Source: Pseudomicrostroma phylloplanum (Eukaryota; Basidiomycota; Exobasidiomycetes; Microstromatales). Taken from it: 64,000 nt of DNA. Where the stretch lies: NCBI GenBank assembly GCA_039545275.1, contig BCHS01000012.1, positions 248,001 through 312,000 on the forward strand, written 5' to 3'. The notes under the pieces are model-generated. The model searched no databases and had not been told where the DNA came from. It saw only the letters and a list, made by a program, of their open reading frames with translations. The position numbers were made by a program, and so were the translations under genes. Numbering within the stretch: the stretch's first letter is position 1; each line of letters begins with the position of its first letter. This document shows, in pieces, positions 31,026-43,787 of this stretch.

Positions 31026-31661
31026 GAGAAGGAGGCCGAGCGATCGGGTAGGATTGGATGAAGTAAGGGCAAACGCAACTTCAATCGAGCTTTAGCAAGA
31101 TCGAAGCTTTTTTTCACACCAGGACAATGGTCCTGCTTCTTATGCTCCGGACGTGAGGGATGGGGCAGACCGCCGGAGAAGACCAGCCATGCGTTTGCTT
31201 CTGTAAGGCAAGGCAATTCCGTAGCCTCCCCTCCTCAATACAAAAAGAGAAAAGTATCGGCGATGTCACGACAAGCCGAAAATGGTACTACAAGGCAAGT
31301 CTGCAAGTCTCTCAACTCCTCTACTTCTGTTGATCGTTGGGTGGTAGCCTCATTCCGCCTCGAAGCCGAAGCAATTGTGACCCGGTACCGAGCTCGTGGC
31401 TTAGACTGCTGCCCCTCCCCCTGCCTTCCACCTCTCTCGCACCCTTGCCATTCTGATCTCACATGTACAATACAATTCCATTACCTGTCTTCCGAGTGAC
31501 ACTACTGCTGAAGGGTTTCTGCGCTTTGTGCTTGCCGAAAGGGGAGTCTGGCAGACCAAGGCCGCACGGAATGGAGTGTGGAATGCTTAAATCTCACGCC
31601 CTGTGCGTTCCGATTCATCCCTAGCACCCTACCTCTCATTCTCAAAGATCAGCTCCCCACG
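31026..31661. other. Intergenic region between bL34m and COQ4 genes
   Basis: Two genes in the same orientation flank it. No gene is seen. It holds the 3' end of the bL34m gene and the promoter of COQ4. Confidence 0.6.
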
Positions 31662-32754
31662 ATGGCAGCTCGTCGACTACTGCCTCGCCTTCCAGCGGCA
31701 TGTGAGCTGAGATACTCCTCTAGCCCATCCTGCTACGCCAGCAGCTCCTCCGCTCCTCCTGTCCAGGCTCCCAGCATGCTTCGAGCGTACTCGTCCACCC
31801 CACCTACTCGCGCCTCCTCTTCCTCCTCCTCCTCCGCCTCCCCTCCCAAGAGCTACTCTTCGCACATCCCCCTCCACGCCTGGCAAAAGCACTTCCTCTC
31901 GCTCGGCTCAGCTCTCGCCTCCATCGTCAATCCCGCCCGAGGGGACATGATCGCCACTCTCTCCGAGACGTCGGGCGAGTCTCTCTTGCCTTCACTGCGG
32001 GACCGGATGTTGCTCACGCAGGAGGGAAGGAGGTTGTTGGTGGATCGACCGAGGATCACGACGGCTAGTGTGGATATGAAGTACTTGGAGGGGCTGCAGG
32101 AGGGGACGTTTGGGAGGGCGTACGTGGAGTGGTTGGAGTGGTGCAGGGTTGGGCCGGATACGAGGGCGCAGGTGAGCTCGAGCCTGGGCGAGGCAGCGGA
32201 CGTACAGGGAGATTCGTAGGAAGGGAGAAATTGACCCACGAGCCTCTCCTCGTACATCCGCACAGGTACGGTACATCAACGACCCCGAGCAAGCCTACGT
32301 CATGCAGCGGTATCGCGAGTCGCACGACTTCTACCACCTCCTCTGCAGCATGCCCGTCTCCACCCTAGGCGAGACAGTAGTGAAGATCTTCGAAGCGTCG
32401 CACTTTGGGCTGCCCGTAGCTTACCTCTCCTCCCTTGCCGGGCCTCTCCGCCTTTCCTCCGAGGAGAGGTGGCTTCTCATCAGGGAATTGGGACCCTGGG
32501 CTTGGGAGATGGGAAAGACTTGTAGAGAGAAGCTCAATGGTGGCACTTTGCTCAGCTTGTATTGGGAGGAGAGGTGGGAGGTGGATATGCGCGAGATGAA
32601 GAGGGAGTTGGGGCTGAGTGAGCCGCCGGTGAGGGTCGAGTATGAGGTCAAGAGGGGAATGGGAGGCAAGAAGAAGAAGGCTTGGACTACAAAGACGGTC
32701 GAGAGGAAAAGGACGGCCGATGCTAGTAGTGCGACTGGCGCTCCAGCTAGCTGA
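31662..32754 (+). CDS. COQ4: Ubiquinone biosynthesis protein COQ4
   Basis: Organiser of the mitochondrial coenzyme Q synthesis complex, now known to act at the C1 position of the Q head group. Exons 31662-32171 and 32266-32754 (GTGAGC...CAG, phase 0) give 332 residues. The N-terminus is an Arg/Ser/Ala-rich presequence (MAARRLLPRLPAAC...). The body begins at SHIPLHAWQKHFLSLGSALA. The metal-binding signature HDFYHLLCSMPVSTLGE supplies His190, Asp191, His194 and Glu206. EASHFGLPVAYLSSLAGPLR and GTLLSLYWEERWE follow. The C-terminal 60 residues are Lys-rich and longer than in many homologues. The start is the first ATG giving a complete presequence. Confidence 0.95.
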
Positions 32755-32970
32755 GTGAAGGGCTCGTCGAGTCGATCTCGCCGATCAATAGCAAACGTAT
32801 ACCACACACATTTGTTTTCCCAGGGCCTGTTGCTAGTCAGTCATTGTCTCGGCTGCATCCAAGTTGCCTCGATCAGTCATTGCATCCTGGTCGATGTTGT
32901 TTGTATCATTCGTGTTGCGCTACAGACCAGCCAGTATTGGCAATCCTAATCTCCCTGCTTGCTAGCGACT

Positions 32971-35900
32971 TCATCCCTCCTTGGCCTTCTTGGCTCCTTC
33001 TCCTGCAGCTCCCTGATCCTCACTCATCTTCCTCTTCTGTGCCTGACCACCAGCCGCACCTGTACCAGTCACTCCTCCTCCTCGGGCTCCACCTCTCCCG
33101 GCCACTCCACCACGGGCGGTGGCTCCGCCTCGAAGCGACAAGCCGCCGCGAGGGGCTACAGCTCCTCCTCTACCTCCGCGAGCGGCTCCTGCTCCAGCAC
33201 CAGCTGCAGCCGTAGACGGCTGCTGACCGGCTGGGATCGGACGGGCAGCTCCATTGCCTGACGCGAGAGCCAGCCCACCTCGGCCACGGATCGCAGTCGT
33301 TCCACCCCTGCCAGGCACCTGCGCTACGGCAGGTCGTCCAACAGGCGCGCCTCCAGTCGTAGCGGCAGCCGCAGATGAGCCGGCAGCCGAGTTAGCAGCA
33401 CCTGCACTGCCAGCAGTGGGGATCGTGGCCGAGGTAGGTGTGCTGGGTGTCTCGCCCTTGAGCTCGGCAATCTCCTTTGTGAGCCTCTCGATCTTGCCGT
33501 CGCGCTGTTTCAGCATGAGCTGGTTGCGAAGGGCAGCTTCTTTCTTGCCGGCCTCGAAGCCCGTCTCGTAGCGAGCCTTCAGCGCAGCTTCGTCGGAAGC
33601 TCCTGCGCCGCCTTCAGAACCATTGGCAAGGAGTTGACGGATCTCTTGCTCCTTCGCTTCTACAGCGGCTTGAATCTGCTGAGCCACGGCTTCTGCATTG
33701 GGCGCAGCACCGCCGCCCTCTGCCTGAGCCTTCCTGATAGCCACTTCGACGGCCATGGACTGACGCTTCTGGTATTGCTGAGCCAACGTGCTCTGCTGTT
33801 CCTTGAGAGCCTCGGCATGCTCCGCCTTGAGCTTCTCGATGTCTTGAGACGAAGAGGATCCCTCGCTAGCTGTAGCTTGCTGTAGAGAGCCTTCCAATTC
33901 GGAGATACGCGTGTTGGCTTTGCTGAGAGCCTCCTCTAGCTCGGCAACGCGGCGCTTGAGGGCTTCGACTTCGTCGGAGGACAGACCTGCCTCCTCCTTA
34001 GCCACGGAAGCTCCAGCTGCACCGCCAGTCTGCTGCCCACCTGCGGCCACACGATCGGACACGACCTTCTCGATCTCCTCGGCGTGATTTGCAGCGAAGT
34101 TGGCCTCGACAGCTTCCTTTTCCTTCTTGATATCGTCACGCTCCTTTTGTGCTTGTCGCATAGCGGTGAGAAACTCTCGGGCCTTTTGGTGGTGCTGCTT
34201 CTCGCGGTTCTCAATAGTAGTCTTCGAAGCCTCCAGAGCCGCCTTCTCTTCCTGCCACTTGTTCTGAGCTTCCTCAAGAGCCTTGGCAACAGCAGCTTCG
34301 ACTTCTGCGCCAGAGGAAGCGCCAGCCTGTGCGGCGCTCTCTGTGCTGGCTTCGGAAGGTTTCGCCTCGCCTGCGGCCTGTACAGCTTGCTGAAGCTCTG
34401 AGATCTGCTGCTCAAGCTCCTGGATCTTCTGCTGACTGGCGCTGGCCGTCTGCTCGGCGGCCTGCTTCTCCTCCTGAATCGCCTCAAGCTGTCGGCGCAG
34501 GCCATTGGTCACAGCCTCGGATTCAGCAGCATTGACCTGATCCGCAATCGCCTGTGCACCCTCCTTCTCCCTCTTGAGAGTCTCGACCTGCTCTTTTAAG
34601 CCAGCAACTTCCTCGCGCAGCAGCTTAAGGCGGTCGCTAGCCTGAGTGCGCAGACGGCTGAACTGATCCTTGGAGTTAGTGACCTCTGTCTTACTGGCCT
34701 CGAGCTGTTGCTGCAATTCTTGCGTCTTTGTCTCAGCAGCAACGGCACGCTCCTCTAGGCGCCTGATCTCTTCAGGGTCGATGCGATCGTACTGAGCCAG
34801 GATTGACTGAGCGCGGGCCTGCCAACGCTTGTTGTCTTCCTGCACGATTCGCAGCTGGCCTTGAGCCGCGCTCAACTCATTCTGCACTGTTCGCAATTGC
34901 TCCTTGAGAGGATCAATCTCAGCTTGTGATGCAGCAAGCTGCGTCTCGAGTGTCTGAGCTCGCCTGGCGGACCTCTCGCTTTCGTCTCGGAGCGTTGCGT
35001 TGCTCTCCCTCAGAATGCTCAGCTGGTTGATCTTCTCCAAGACCTCGTCGTGCTGCTTCGCACCCACAGATCCAGCAGCCGAGTTGCGTTCGCGCTCCTC
35101 GGCCAGTTGAATTTTGGTCTCCTCGAGGGAGCGATTGGCGTACTCGAGATTAAGGCGAAGACGGGTGGTCTCTTGCTTGAGTCCTTCGAGATGAAGTTCA
35201 GCGATCTCCTTGTCTCGACGGTGGTGATTTGCGATCTCGCGGAGACTCTCCAGGCCGGCGTTGGAGAAGCTGGCATCGGCATCGCCTGCTGGCTCACCAT
35301 CAGCGGTCCGAATCTGTGACACTTGAGATGTGAGTGTTTCAAGGTGTTGATGGAGCACAGTGGTTTGCTCTACCAGCTCGTTAATCCGCTGCGACATTGA
35401 GTCCTTTTCGCGAGCGAGAGCCTCACGCTGCGCTTCCCAGCTGACTTTTGAGGTACTGAGGTCGGCCTGGGAGATCTCGTAATTCTTTTGACTCTCCCGC
35501 GCTTCCGTCCGAGTGCGCTCAAGCGTCTCCTTGAGTGAAGAAAGCGCTTTGACGTCCTCAGCATGTGCAAGAAGCTCAGTCTCGTATTTCTGGTGAGCCT
35601 CTCGCGCCAATTGCGCCTGCTTCTCGATGTCCGCACGTACTTCATCGTGGTCTGCCCTCGCCCTCTCCTCTGCACCATTGAAGTCGGTCAGTGCAGTCTG
35701 TAGGGAGTGCTTCTCAGCTTCAAACTCGTTGCGCTGAGTCTCGAGGGCCTGTCGAGCCGACGATGCTTCGTTCTGCAATGAGGTGATTTCAGCAGCCACT
35801 GATTCGAGCCTACTGCGGAGCTGAGCGATCTCGCCGTCCTTCTCCGAAATACTAGCTTGCGTAGTAGTCTGATACTCGTCGTAGGTGGCTTGCAGTTGAG

Positions 35901-38900
35901 TGAGAGCCTCCTCGCTAGCTTGAGCGATGGCTTTGTACTGCTCGACGTGTGATCTGCTCTGCTCTGCATCCACTTGAGCTCCTCGCAGATCTCCGCGCAG
36001 CTCAGCAATCTCAATCTGTAGCTGTTGCTCGTTGTTGAGGGTAGAAGTAGCGAAAGCGGAGCCCGTCAAGCCATTGGTGCTAGCAGACGTTGCAGAGCGT
36101 CGTTCATAGACGGCCAGCTTTTCTTCCTTCGAGTCAACCTGCTTCTGCAGATCCTCTGTCCTCCTGGTCAGATGCTCGACATTCGTCTTGGCGACGGCAA
36201 GCTGCTCTTTTGCTGTTGCAAACTCCGCACTTGTCCTCTGCAGTCGGCTGTTGAGCCCCCCAACATCGACCTCTCTGCGCAGCTCAGCTTCTCTCCTGGC
36301 TGCTTCCTCCTTCTGCACTCGCTCGCGGTAGTCCTTGCCTTGCTCCTCGAGCTTCTCAATCTGAGCCTCCATGCGACGCTTGGCTTCGCTGGCGTTTCTA
36401 TCGAGATCATTTTGCATACTTTGTACGTTCCGCAGCAGCTCGTTGAGACCGGCTTTCTCCTTGACCATGGCTGAGATTTCTTCCATGAGCCTAGACTCGG
36501 AGCCTTTGGCGATGTCGCGCTCAGCTCGAAGGTGGGCAGACTCGTTGCGAAGGCGTTCGAGCTCTTTGCGGGTGGAGAAGAGGTCTTCGGAGAGACTGTG
36601 AGAAGACGTCTCGAGACGTGCTAGGTTGCCTTGCTGCGCTTGGAGCCTCTTCGAAAGCTCGGAAAGTTCGGACCGCTGCAACTCGAAGGTCTGTTGAAGC
36701 GTGCGGTACCTCTCTTCACTGGATTCTCGGCCGGCTTTCTCTCTCGCAGCGGCCAAGGCGCTCTTACCGGCTTCGTCTCGAGCTTGGCGGGCTTCTGTCT
36801 TGAGAGCATCTGCATCGCGAGATGTTTCTTCCCTGAAGGCGTCAAACTGGTTTTGAAGAGTGGCGTACTGGCCGGCGAGCGTTGCGTGAGCTCCCGAGAC
36901 CGATGATGAGGTGCCTTGCCCTTCCACTGATGAAGAAGATGCGGCGAAGCCAGCTCTGGATCCGCTTGCCAGCATGGAGCGGAACATGTCGCGCTCCCGG
37001 CGCATTGCTTCGGTCCTTGACCGTTCCGAGCCCACCTCGCTTTCCAGTCTTTCGATGAGCCTGGTAGCCTCTTGTACGGCTTCACTTTCTTCGTAATCGT
37101 TCCGCTCGCGCCACTTGGCCTCTTCCTCTTCCATTCGAGCGCCAAGCTCTCGCGCAACCCGCAGAAGGCGTCCGTTCTGAGCCACCAGAGAGGTCAGAGA
37201 ATCGAAAGTAACGAGCTCCGTAGTGATGACACTCTGCGTGTCAGATTCCGGCGCTACGTTGAGGGATGGGAAGTCCGAGCCGTCCTCCTGCAAGCGACTG
37301 ACAGCTGATGGATCATCGCGGATGATGACCTCTCGAGTCAGAGCTCGTACTTGTCGTCCGAGATCAGCAAGCTGCTGATTCAGTAGGTCGTTTTCTCGTC
37401 GGACGGCAGAGCCCTCGGCTCTGGACTGCTTGTTCGTCCTCTCTGCGGCATCTCGCTCCTCGCAAGCCCGAGCGAAGTCTGCAGAAAGCTCCTCAAGAGC
37501 TACGGCAAGGCGATCTGTTTCCTCTCGCTGGGCTTGAAGAGCAGGTCCTCGCTCTTGCAGATCGTTCATGATCGTCTCTAGTACCGAAGCGAGCCGACTT
37601 GTCTCTAGCTTCTCGCGCCTTAGCTCCTCCTCCGTCTTCGCAAGAGCAGTGTAGACTTCTGTGAAGGTCTTGCCGGATCGCTGCATTGAGGAGGCCATAG
37701 CGGCGGTGGGAGACATCATCATGATGGAAGGAGTATTGCCGTTGCCCCCCAAGCCGAGTGAAGTGGCGAAAGGGCGAAGAGGAGTTGTGGGCGCCACTTG
37801 GCCATCGATAGATCCTGGGCGAGAGGCAGTGTCGATGCCGATGCTCTCTGCCATACGGTCAAGGGCAAGCTGGAGCTCTTCTTTTTCAGCCTTGAGCGAT
37901 TGAATGCGGTCCTCGGCCTGGCCGACTTTGTCTTGCAGCTCGAGCTCTGTCTCCCTGCAGCCTTCCAATACATTCTCCCACTCCGACTCAACTTGCTCCC
38001 TTCTCCTTGTCTCGTCGTCGGTCCGCCGTTGCAGCAGAGCATTCAAGCGGTCCTTCGTCTCCACTTCCCTCCTGAAGCTCTCCTCCTGGCTAGCCAGGCG
38101 GTTGACGAGCTGCTCCCTTTCTATCGAGGCCTCGCTGAGGCGGCGGCTCGCATCATCGTAGGCAGACTGCAAGCCTTCTACTTTGGTCTGAAGAGTACTG
38201 GCGGTCTGGGAAGCCTCGTCGAGCTCCGACTGCAGCTTGACTAGTTCGGCATGCTTGGAGACTCTGAATGCGGTATGGTCCGAGTTGAGTCTAGTGAGCT
38301 CAGAGTGAGCCCAGGAGGCGTCATTGCGAGCGAGCTCGAGCTCTTGCGAAAGGGACTGAGCTTTGAATTTGGCGGCACTCTCGGATGCTTTGACTTCTTG
38401 CAGTTCAGTGGTCAGTTTGTTGATCTCGTGTCGCGCCTCACGAGTTCTGACGATGTAGGTCTCGATCTCGTCTGTGAGGGCCAGCAAAGATGTGAGTGTG
38501 AGCTTCCCCAGCCTTCCGTGAAGACCTTGCCCCTCGTTGAGCTCTACTCACCGCTCCTTTGTCTGCTCTCGGCCCTCTCTTTGTTCAAGACCTCTAGTAG
38601 CTCCTTCTTTTCACCCTGCTCCTTGTCTAAGACGGCCTTGATCTCAGCGCTGGCTGCAGTGCCATTTTGAACACTAGCCTTCAGTGATGCCAGCTCGGTC
38701 TCCCTTTCTTCCAGGGCTTCTCGAGCTGACCGCCGCTCTGCCTCGGCTGCTTCTGCTTCTCTGACTGCCTGAGAGGCTTTGGCCTCTGCTTCACTGCGCA
38801 AATGGTCCGAGGCATTGAGCTGGGACTCGATGTCTACCTCGCGCGTCTCGCGGGCTTGGACTTCAGCATCGTACTTGGAAGCGAGAGCGGAAAGGGCCGA

Positions 38901-39113
38901 GTAGACAGCGAGAATGACGCTGTCATCCGGAGAAGCGAGAGAAGCTTCGGTCAGCTCGCCATTGGGGAGGGACAGGGTGGCATGGGTCTGGATGGCGGCA
39001 AGGATGCTTTCCTTGGGCAAGTCGAGCGGAAGGTTGACGGCTAGCCGACTTGCACCTGCGCTGCTCTCTCCCGGGAGAGGAATACCAGGCGGAAGTGCTT
39101 CTGCCTCTGCCAT
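32971..39113 (-). CDS. MLP1/TPR-type nuclear basket nucleoporin
   Basis: Very long coiled-coil protein of the inner nuclear pore basket, with roles in mRNA quality control and chromatin tethering. Exons 38552-39113 and 32971-38471 (GTGAGT...CAG) give 2020 residues. After a short N-terminal region, nearly continuous heptad-rich coiled coil runs from about residue 65 to about 1800. It includes DEIETYIVRTREARHEINKL at the exon junction and blocks such as KSESRLMEEISAMVKEKAGL. The C-terminal 200 residues are Ser/Ala/Gly-rich and contain many RGG/RGRGG repeats ending in a basic nuclear-localisation-like patch (QKRKMSED). Length and layout match fungal Mlp1 and animal TPR. A general myosin-like coiled-coil protein is the only alternative; the RGG tail and N-terminal region favour Mlp1. 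Confidence 0.88.
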
Positions 39114-39508
39114 GGTGACGGATACGTCCAGCGGAAAGGGCGCGAGATCACCAGGAGACGAGATGCAGGTGGTAAGTGATGGTGAGAGGGAGTGGTAGGG
39201 ACACGAGGTGCGGAGGAAGGTCCGCGATGGTCGCGAGTCGGAACGGGAGGAGGATGGCGAGGATCGCGCACAGGCGTAGGCTAGAGGCGCACAGGGCGGG
39301 CAGGGAGGCAGGCAGGCCTGGCGCAAGGCTGTTGCCCCGGCTCAGGCTGTGTGCAACTCCACACGCAAGAGCTACGCCGCCAGAACAGATTGAGACACCA
39401 CCACCACGCCCATGAGTCGCCCCGCACAGCTTTGACACCTCGTCTTCAGCACCACCAACACAGCGAGTACTACAAGTGCCCACAAGCTATCATCATCCCA
39501 CATCCGCA
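39114..39508. promoter_or_regulatory. Divergent promoter region between the MLP1-type gene and the next plus-strand gene
   Basis: The 395 nt between start codons 39113 (-) and 39509 (+) contain no gene. The right part is A/C-rich (ACCACCAC, ACACAGCG), typical of a 5' leader on the plus strand. Confidence 0.5.
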
Positions 39509-41632
39509 ATGGCAACCGATCACGTCGCGACTCAGAGCCAAATCCCATCCAACAACAACAACACCGAGGGCTCCAAATTTAAGCGTTTCCTCAAGAAATT
39601 CGGCAGGAAACCGAGCGACGAGACAGTTGCAACCTCACCACAACAAAACAATGCGGGAGCAGCTTCTGCGTCCACAGGCAAGGATGGCCAACAAGACATC
39701 TTCACAGCACTCTCTTCTACACCAGCTTCCGCTTCTACCGGCAAGAGCGGCGGCGGCGGCGGCGCGACGAAGCTGTCCAAGTCGCGGAGCAAAAACGCTG
39801 CTCCTGGTGCAGCCGTCGATGGCAAGTCATCGCGATTCAACAGCGGAGTCAACGCTAGTGAGATGGACCGCCTAAAGTCTTCTCAGACAGGCGAGCGGTC
39901 GCCCTCGCCATTGGGCTTTGGGGGTAGCAGCGGGCAAGGGCTGGCAGATACCCTCGTCATGCCTAGGGAAGCCTCCAGTCAAGCCCCTCAGCTGGATGGT
40001 CTCCCCGCTCATGAGCCCATCAATCCAACCGACGTCGCTGCTGCGCAAAGCGCGACCGCAAATCAAGATTTCACAGATGCGGTGTCAGCCTCACGACAGA
40101 GCCCTGCCGTAGCAGGGGCGGCGGGTGACAGTGGAGCAGGCCTTAGAGGGTCAGAGCAGGGCGCAGCAGCAGGGCAGAACTCGACAATCTCCGACAATGG
40201 TGAAGCCATGCGGTCGATTCCCACGTCATCTTCACTGGCCGTCGAAGAGCAAATTGGAGGCGCTGGCATTGGGTCCGGCGGGAATGCTCGGCTGGGTGAT
40301 ATGGGCCCACCTTCAGCGTACTCTCGCAACGCCCACTTGAGCGACCATTCCTCCACTAGTCCTTCGCGATCGGGACCCGAAACCAGCTTTGAAGACGTAG
40401 ACTCTACAGAAGGCTTTAGGCGGAGAGACTCGAGCGATACTCGAACAGTGGACACCGGCAAGAGCACTAAGCCAACGACATTGATGAGCCTCGAGACGAG
40501 AGAAAATGCTGGCCAGTCCGGACTGGCGCAGATTGCCCAGTATCGTCATGGAGAGCAGTCTTCGCCTACCTCTCACAACTCAGCCGCCGCACGCGCTGCA
40601 GCGGGCTCTCCTTCGATCCAATTCGCCAACTCACCCACAGCAAGTCGAACAACGACTTCTGCGGCTGTACCTCTGGTGAACCTACCCGGCTACGGCGACC
40701 CTATGGAAGACAATCCCTACACGAATGTGCCCGCCATCTCGCGTCCTCATCCTTCGAACAATCCTACCCCTTCTGGTATACCCCCCGACAATGCTAGCGT
40801 TCTCACCCTTGCCTCCTCTACTGCTGCGCAGAGCATTGGCGGGCCAGCCTCAGTGCGGCAAGGCGGCGCAGGCGCAGCCGGACACCACTACACGCCGTCC
40901 CTGGCAGGTGCGCGCTCCATTGGCGGTAGCTTCATGGGCGATCGCCGCAACTCCTCAGACACGTACGCCAGCATGCGAGCTCTGCCGCCTCTCAGCCGGC
41001 GTGGATCAGATGCCTCGACGCGCACGGGTCGGGATAGCGTTGCCCCTTCTGCTACAGGCCTCACCTCTGCCAATGCCATGACGGGTATGCTCTCCGGCGG
41101 CAACACAAGCTCGAGCAACATCGCCATGCCTACCTCTACCAGCGCCTACAACTCTGGGGCCGGAGCACCAGCGGACCGGATGGGCATCAAGCGCACCGAC
41201 TCGCAGAGGACGGTGGCTACGCAGCATTCCATTCCTTACTCGCTGTCCACGTCGAATCACGCGGCGTTTATGAGCTCCGGAAGTGAGAGGAGGCCTTCGA
41301 CTGCGTCTACGAATCTGCTCAACTACCAGCAGGCGCCGAGTGCGCAGGGTGGTCACTCCATGACGCCCGCCCCGACGGTGACTGCTGCCCCTGCCCTTTC
41401 CCTTGCAGGCGTGGGAGGGAGCGACGGGCACGCTGCTGCTGCTGCTTATCCGCCCGAGGATGGGTCGCTACCTACTCCAGTAGTAGCTGCAGCGCCCTCG
41501 ACAGCTCCTTCGTTTGCACCGCGGCTGGACGGCCTGTTGAGCAAGCCTGAGCTGAACCATGCGGACTCTGCTGGTGGAGAGAAGTTGCGTATGGCCGAGG
41601 AGGGGTTGGCCGACAGGGTTTCGCCTCTATGA
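39509..41632 (+). CDS. Large disordered protein of unknown function with a basic N-terminal patch
   Basis: Single exon, 707 residues, no recognised catalytic domain. The start is an ATG giving a short N-terminus followed by the strongly basic, possibly amphipathic patch SKFKRFLKKFGRKPS. This patch could bind membrane or nucleic acid. Almost everything else is Ser/Thr/Ala/Gly-rich low complexity. One better-defined part around residues 405-510 has NPYTNVPAISRPHP, GIPPDNASVLTLASS and RRGSDASTRTGRDS. Short elements of this PDNASVLTLASS kind recur in fungal proteins of unknown role, so I would look there first for conservation. Many Ser/Thr-Pro and RRxS sites suggest phosphorylation. Function unknown. 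Confidence 0.78.
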   Translation: MATDHVATQSQIPSNNNNTEGSKFKRFLKKFGRKPSDETVATSPQQNNAGAASASTGKDGQQDIFTALSSTPASASTGKSGGGGGATKLSKSRSKNAAPGAAVDGKSSRFNSGVNASEMDRLKSSQTGERSPSPLGFGGSSGQGLADTLVMPREASSQAPQLDGLPAHEPINPTDVAAAQSATANQDFTDAVSASRQSPAVAGAAGDSGAGLRGSEQGAAAGQNSTISDNGEAMRSIPTSSSLAVEEQIGGAGIGSGGNARLGDMGPPSAYSRNAHLSDHSSTSPSRSGPETSFEDVDSTEGFRRRDSSDTRTVDTGKSTKPTTLMSLETRENAGQSGLAQIAQYRHGEQSSPTSHNSAAARAAAGSPSIQFANSPTASRTTTSAAVPLVNLPGYGDPMEDNPYTNVPAISRPHPSNNPTPSGIPPDNASVLTLASSTAAQSIGGPASVRQGGAGAAGHHYTPSLAGARSIGGSFMGDRRNSSDTYASMRALPPLSRRGSDASTRTGRDSVAPSATGLTSANAMTGMLSGGNTSSSNIAMPTSTSAYNSGAGAPADRMGIKRTDSQRTVATQHSIPYSLSTSNHAAFMSSGSERRPSTASTNLLNYQQAPSAQGGHSMTPAPTVTAAPALSLAGVGGSDGHAAAAAYPPEDGSLPTPVVAAAPSTAPSFAPRLDGLLSKPELNHADSAGGEKLRMAEEGLADRVSPL

Positions 41633-42700
41633 AGAAGCAAGCGACGAGCGTATGTATGCCAGTCGATCTTTGCAATGCTATCCTTTGCCTCCCTCTCTTG
41701 TTGCGTACGGATTACAGTGAACTTCGAGGAGTGCGTCTGTCCTTCCGTCCATTTGTCCACCTGCCCGACGGAAAGTGCGTCACTCTTGCCTGGTCCTCCT
41801 CCTCGGGCACTGCCTCTCCGTCTCTCTCCCTCGTCGGAGTGCAAACCGGAGGCGAACCCCACACTGACGTCCTAGAGGCCCAACCTCGCTTAGCGGCCTC
41901 TGTCGCGGTGCTGCTGCTGCTGCTGCCCGGTGCTGCAGAAGCGGTCTAAGGCGAGTCGAACGGGACTGCTTGCTTGCTTCTCTGCCGGCCGTCGGGGTTG
42001 AGAGCGGAGAAAGGTGGGGAAGGGAGAAGGCGCGGCACAGAGGCAGAGCCCTGAGGGTGGACCGTCGTCGTCTGCTCCTGCTCTGCCCTTCTCTGCCCTC
42101 CTCTGCTCTCCTCTGGCGTTGGTCGGGTTCGCCGCCGTGCGTACGTCTGTCTGCAGTGGGTGCCTTTCAGCGTCTGTCAGTGTTTCTGGGGAAGAGGCAG
42201 GCGCAGACGCAGACGCAGGCGAGGCCAATCTGACCTCTAGTCATTCAGTCAGTCTCAGGTGCCCAGCCTCGAGGCCCTCTTTCGGCGGTGGCTCCATCTC
42301 TCGTACCCTCTTTCTCATCGTTCGTATACCACAGGGACTCTTCTATACCACTTCATCCTTCTTCTCTTCCCCTTCTGCCGAGATCCTCTGTTCTCACAAA
42401 CGTGCATCCGTCCGACCATCTTTTCAGGGAATCCTTCGCCTGCCCCTCTTCGTCTTCCTGGGACCTCGCGTAGCACAGCAAGCCCCCGCCACTACTAGTC
42501 TTTCTGGTTCGCCCCACCCAAGCGGCAACTAATTGACGCTACCGCACTCGAACCTGCAGACTTGTGCCTAATTGAAGCCCTCCTGAACCACCTTCACGGG
42601 TCTCCTTTGGCTTGCATCCATCAGGTCTAATCGATCAGGAGCAAAGCAGCAGCGAGAACTTGCCTTGCCCTCATCCTCATACCCCTCTCCCGCATTCACA
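41633..42700. other. Intergenic region; no gene supported
   Basis: Between two plus-strand genes. Several short overlapping frames exist but none is convincing. There are CT-rich runs near 42080-42120 and 42330-42440, consistent with the promoter and leader of the DUF7707 gene. Confidence 0.5.
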
Positions 42701-43787
42701 ATGGCCTCTCCTGCCTCATCCACATTCACAACAAGATCGAGGACAAGATCAGGGATGACCCCCTCTTCTCCTTCCTCTTCTTCATCGCGGAAATCCTTGC
42801 TGCTCCTCGCGCTGCTGTCTGTATGCGCATTCCTGAGCATGGCAGGCGTCAGGGCGCAAGATACTACCGCGACAGCAGTGGACTCGGCAGCCGTATCGAG
42901 CGCGACGGAGGGTGCAAGCAGCGTTGCCAGTAGCGAAGCGACTAGTGCTGGTGAGTAGATGGAGAATGGAACACGAGGGACGATGGGCTGGGATGCAGGG
43001 GCTCTGCAGACAGGATGCGGGGGCAGAGGCGGTGATGACTGCGTTCCCGCGATGCTGACAAGGAATTCTACTCCTCTATCTTCTTGCTCGTGTAGGGGGA
43101 ACAACCACATCATCATCTCTGACTGAAGTCAGCGGCGTTGCAACGTCCTCCTACCCCACCACTGCCTCATCCAACTACACTGCGCCGAGTGGAGCCTCGA
43201 CAGCCACCTTCCCCGCCAACTTCACCTATGCCACCTCCACCCCCTATCAAATGACTGCCGTCAACGTCCTCACCTTGGCCAGCGAGCTGCCCGTACCCGT
43301 GTACTACTCGCTGACAAACGAGAGTTCCGGTACGCGCGCCAGCATCTGTTCGCAGCAGACGGCCTATTGCGCCAAGGCCGGGTGTGCGACGGCAGGTGCG
43401 ACGGTCAAGGAGAACTTTTGCAACTCGGACACGATGGCTTCGCGCTGCTCGTGTACAAAGGGGGACAGCAACCTCCCCTACTACCACTGGCCCGTCGCGC
43501 TAGCCGACTGCACCAATCGCGCCTTGGCCTGCTCTATGGCCTGTAGCTCCCCACAGGTCTCGACGGCAGACAAGGCAAGCTGCCAGAGAGACTGCAACAC
43601 CATGATCAGGTCCACTTGTGGAACGCCTGGACAGATTGCCGCCGACTACATGACGACGTCGGTGAGCGATACGCCCACGCTCAGCTACGTGCAGGGCGCA
43701 ACGGCAGGGGCTGCCAAGCTGGGAGCAGGCGCAGGCGTGGCAGTCGCTGGGCTCGTCTTTGTGGCAGGAATGCTTCTGACGCTATAA
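42701..43787 (+). CDS. DUF7707-type Cys-rich secreted surface protein with C-terminal GPI-like signal
   Basis: Exons 42701-42950 and 43096-43787 (GTGAGT...TAG) give 313 residues. A hydrophobic segment (KSLLLLALLSVCAFLSMAG, about residues 31-49) with a VRAQ cleavage site acts as signal sequence after a 30-residue Ser-rich lead. A Ser/Thr-rich stretch follows, then a Cys-rich module of about 120 residues, with Cys spacing in ICSQQTAYCAKAGCATAG, NFCNSD, RCSCTKGD, DCTNRALACSMAC and SCQRDCN. The C-terminus is small-residue-rich and ends in a hydrophobic run (GVAVAGLVFVAGMLLTL), as for a GPI anchor or membrane tether. The family is common at fungal surfaces and its function is unknown. The start ATG could be slightly downstream. 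Confidence 0.84.

Noticed and set aside
32971..38487. Many long plus-strand frames antisense to the MLP1-type gene
   Set aside because: They are shadows of a 1.8-kb-codon coiled-coil frame; none has a domain or a consistent start and all fall within one coding exon.
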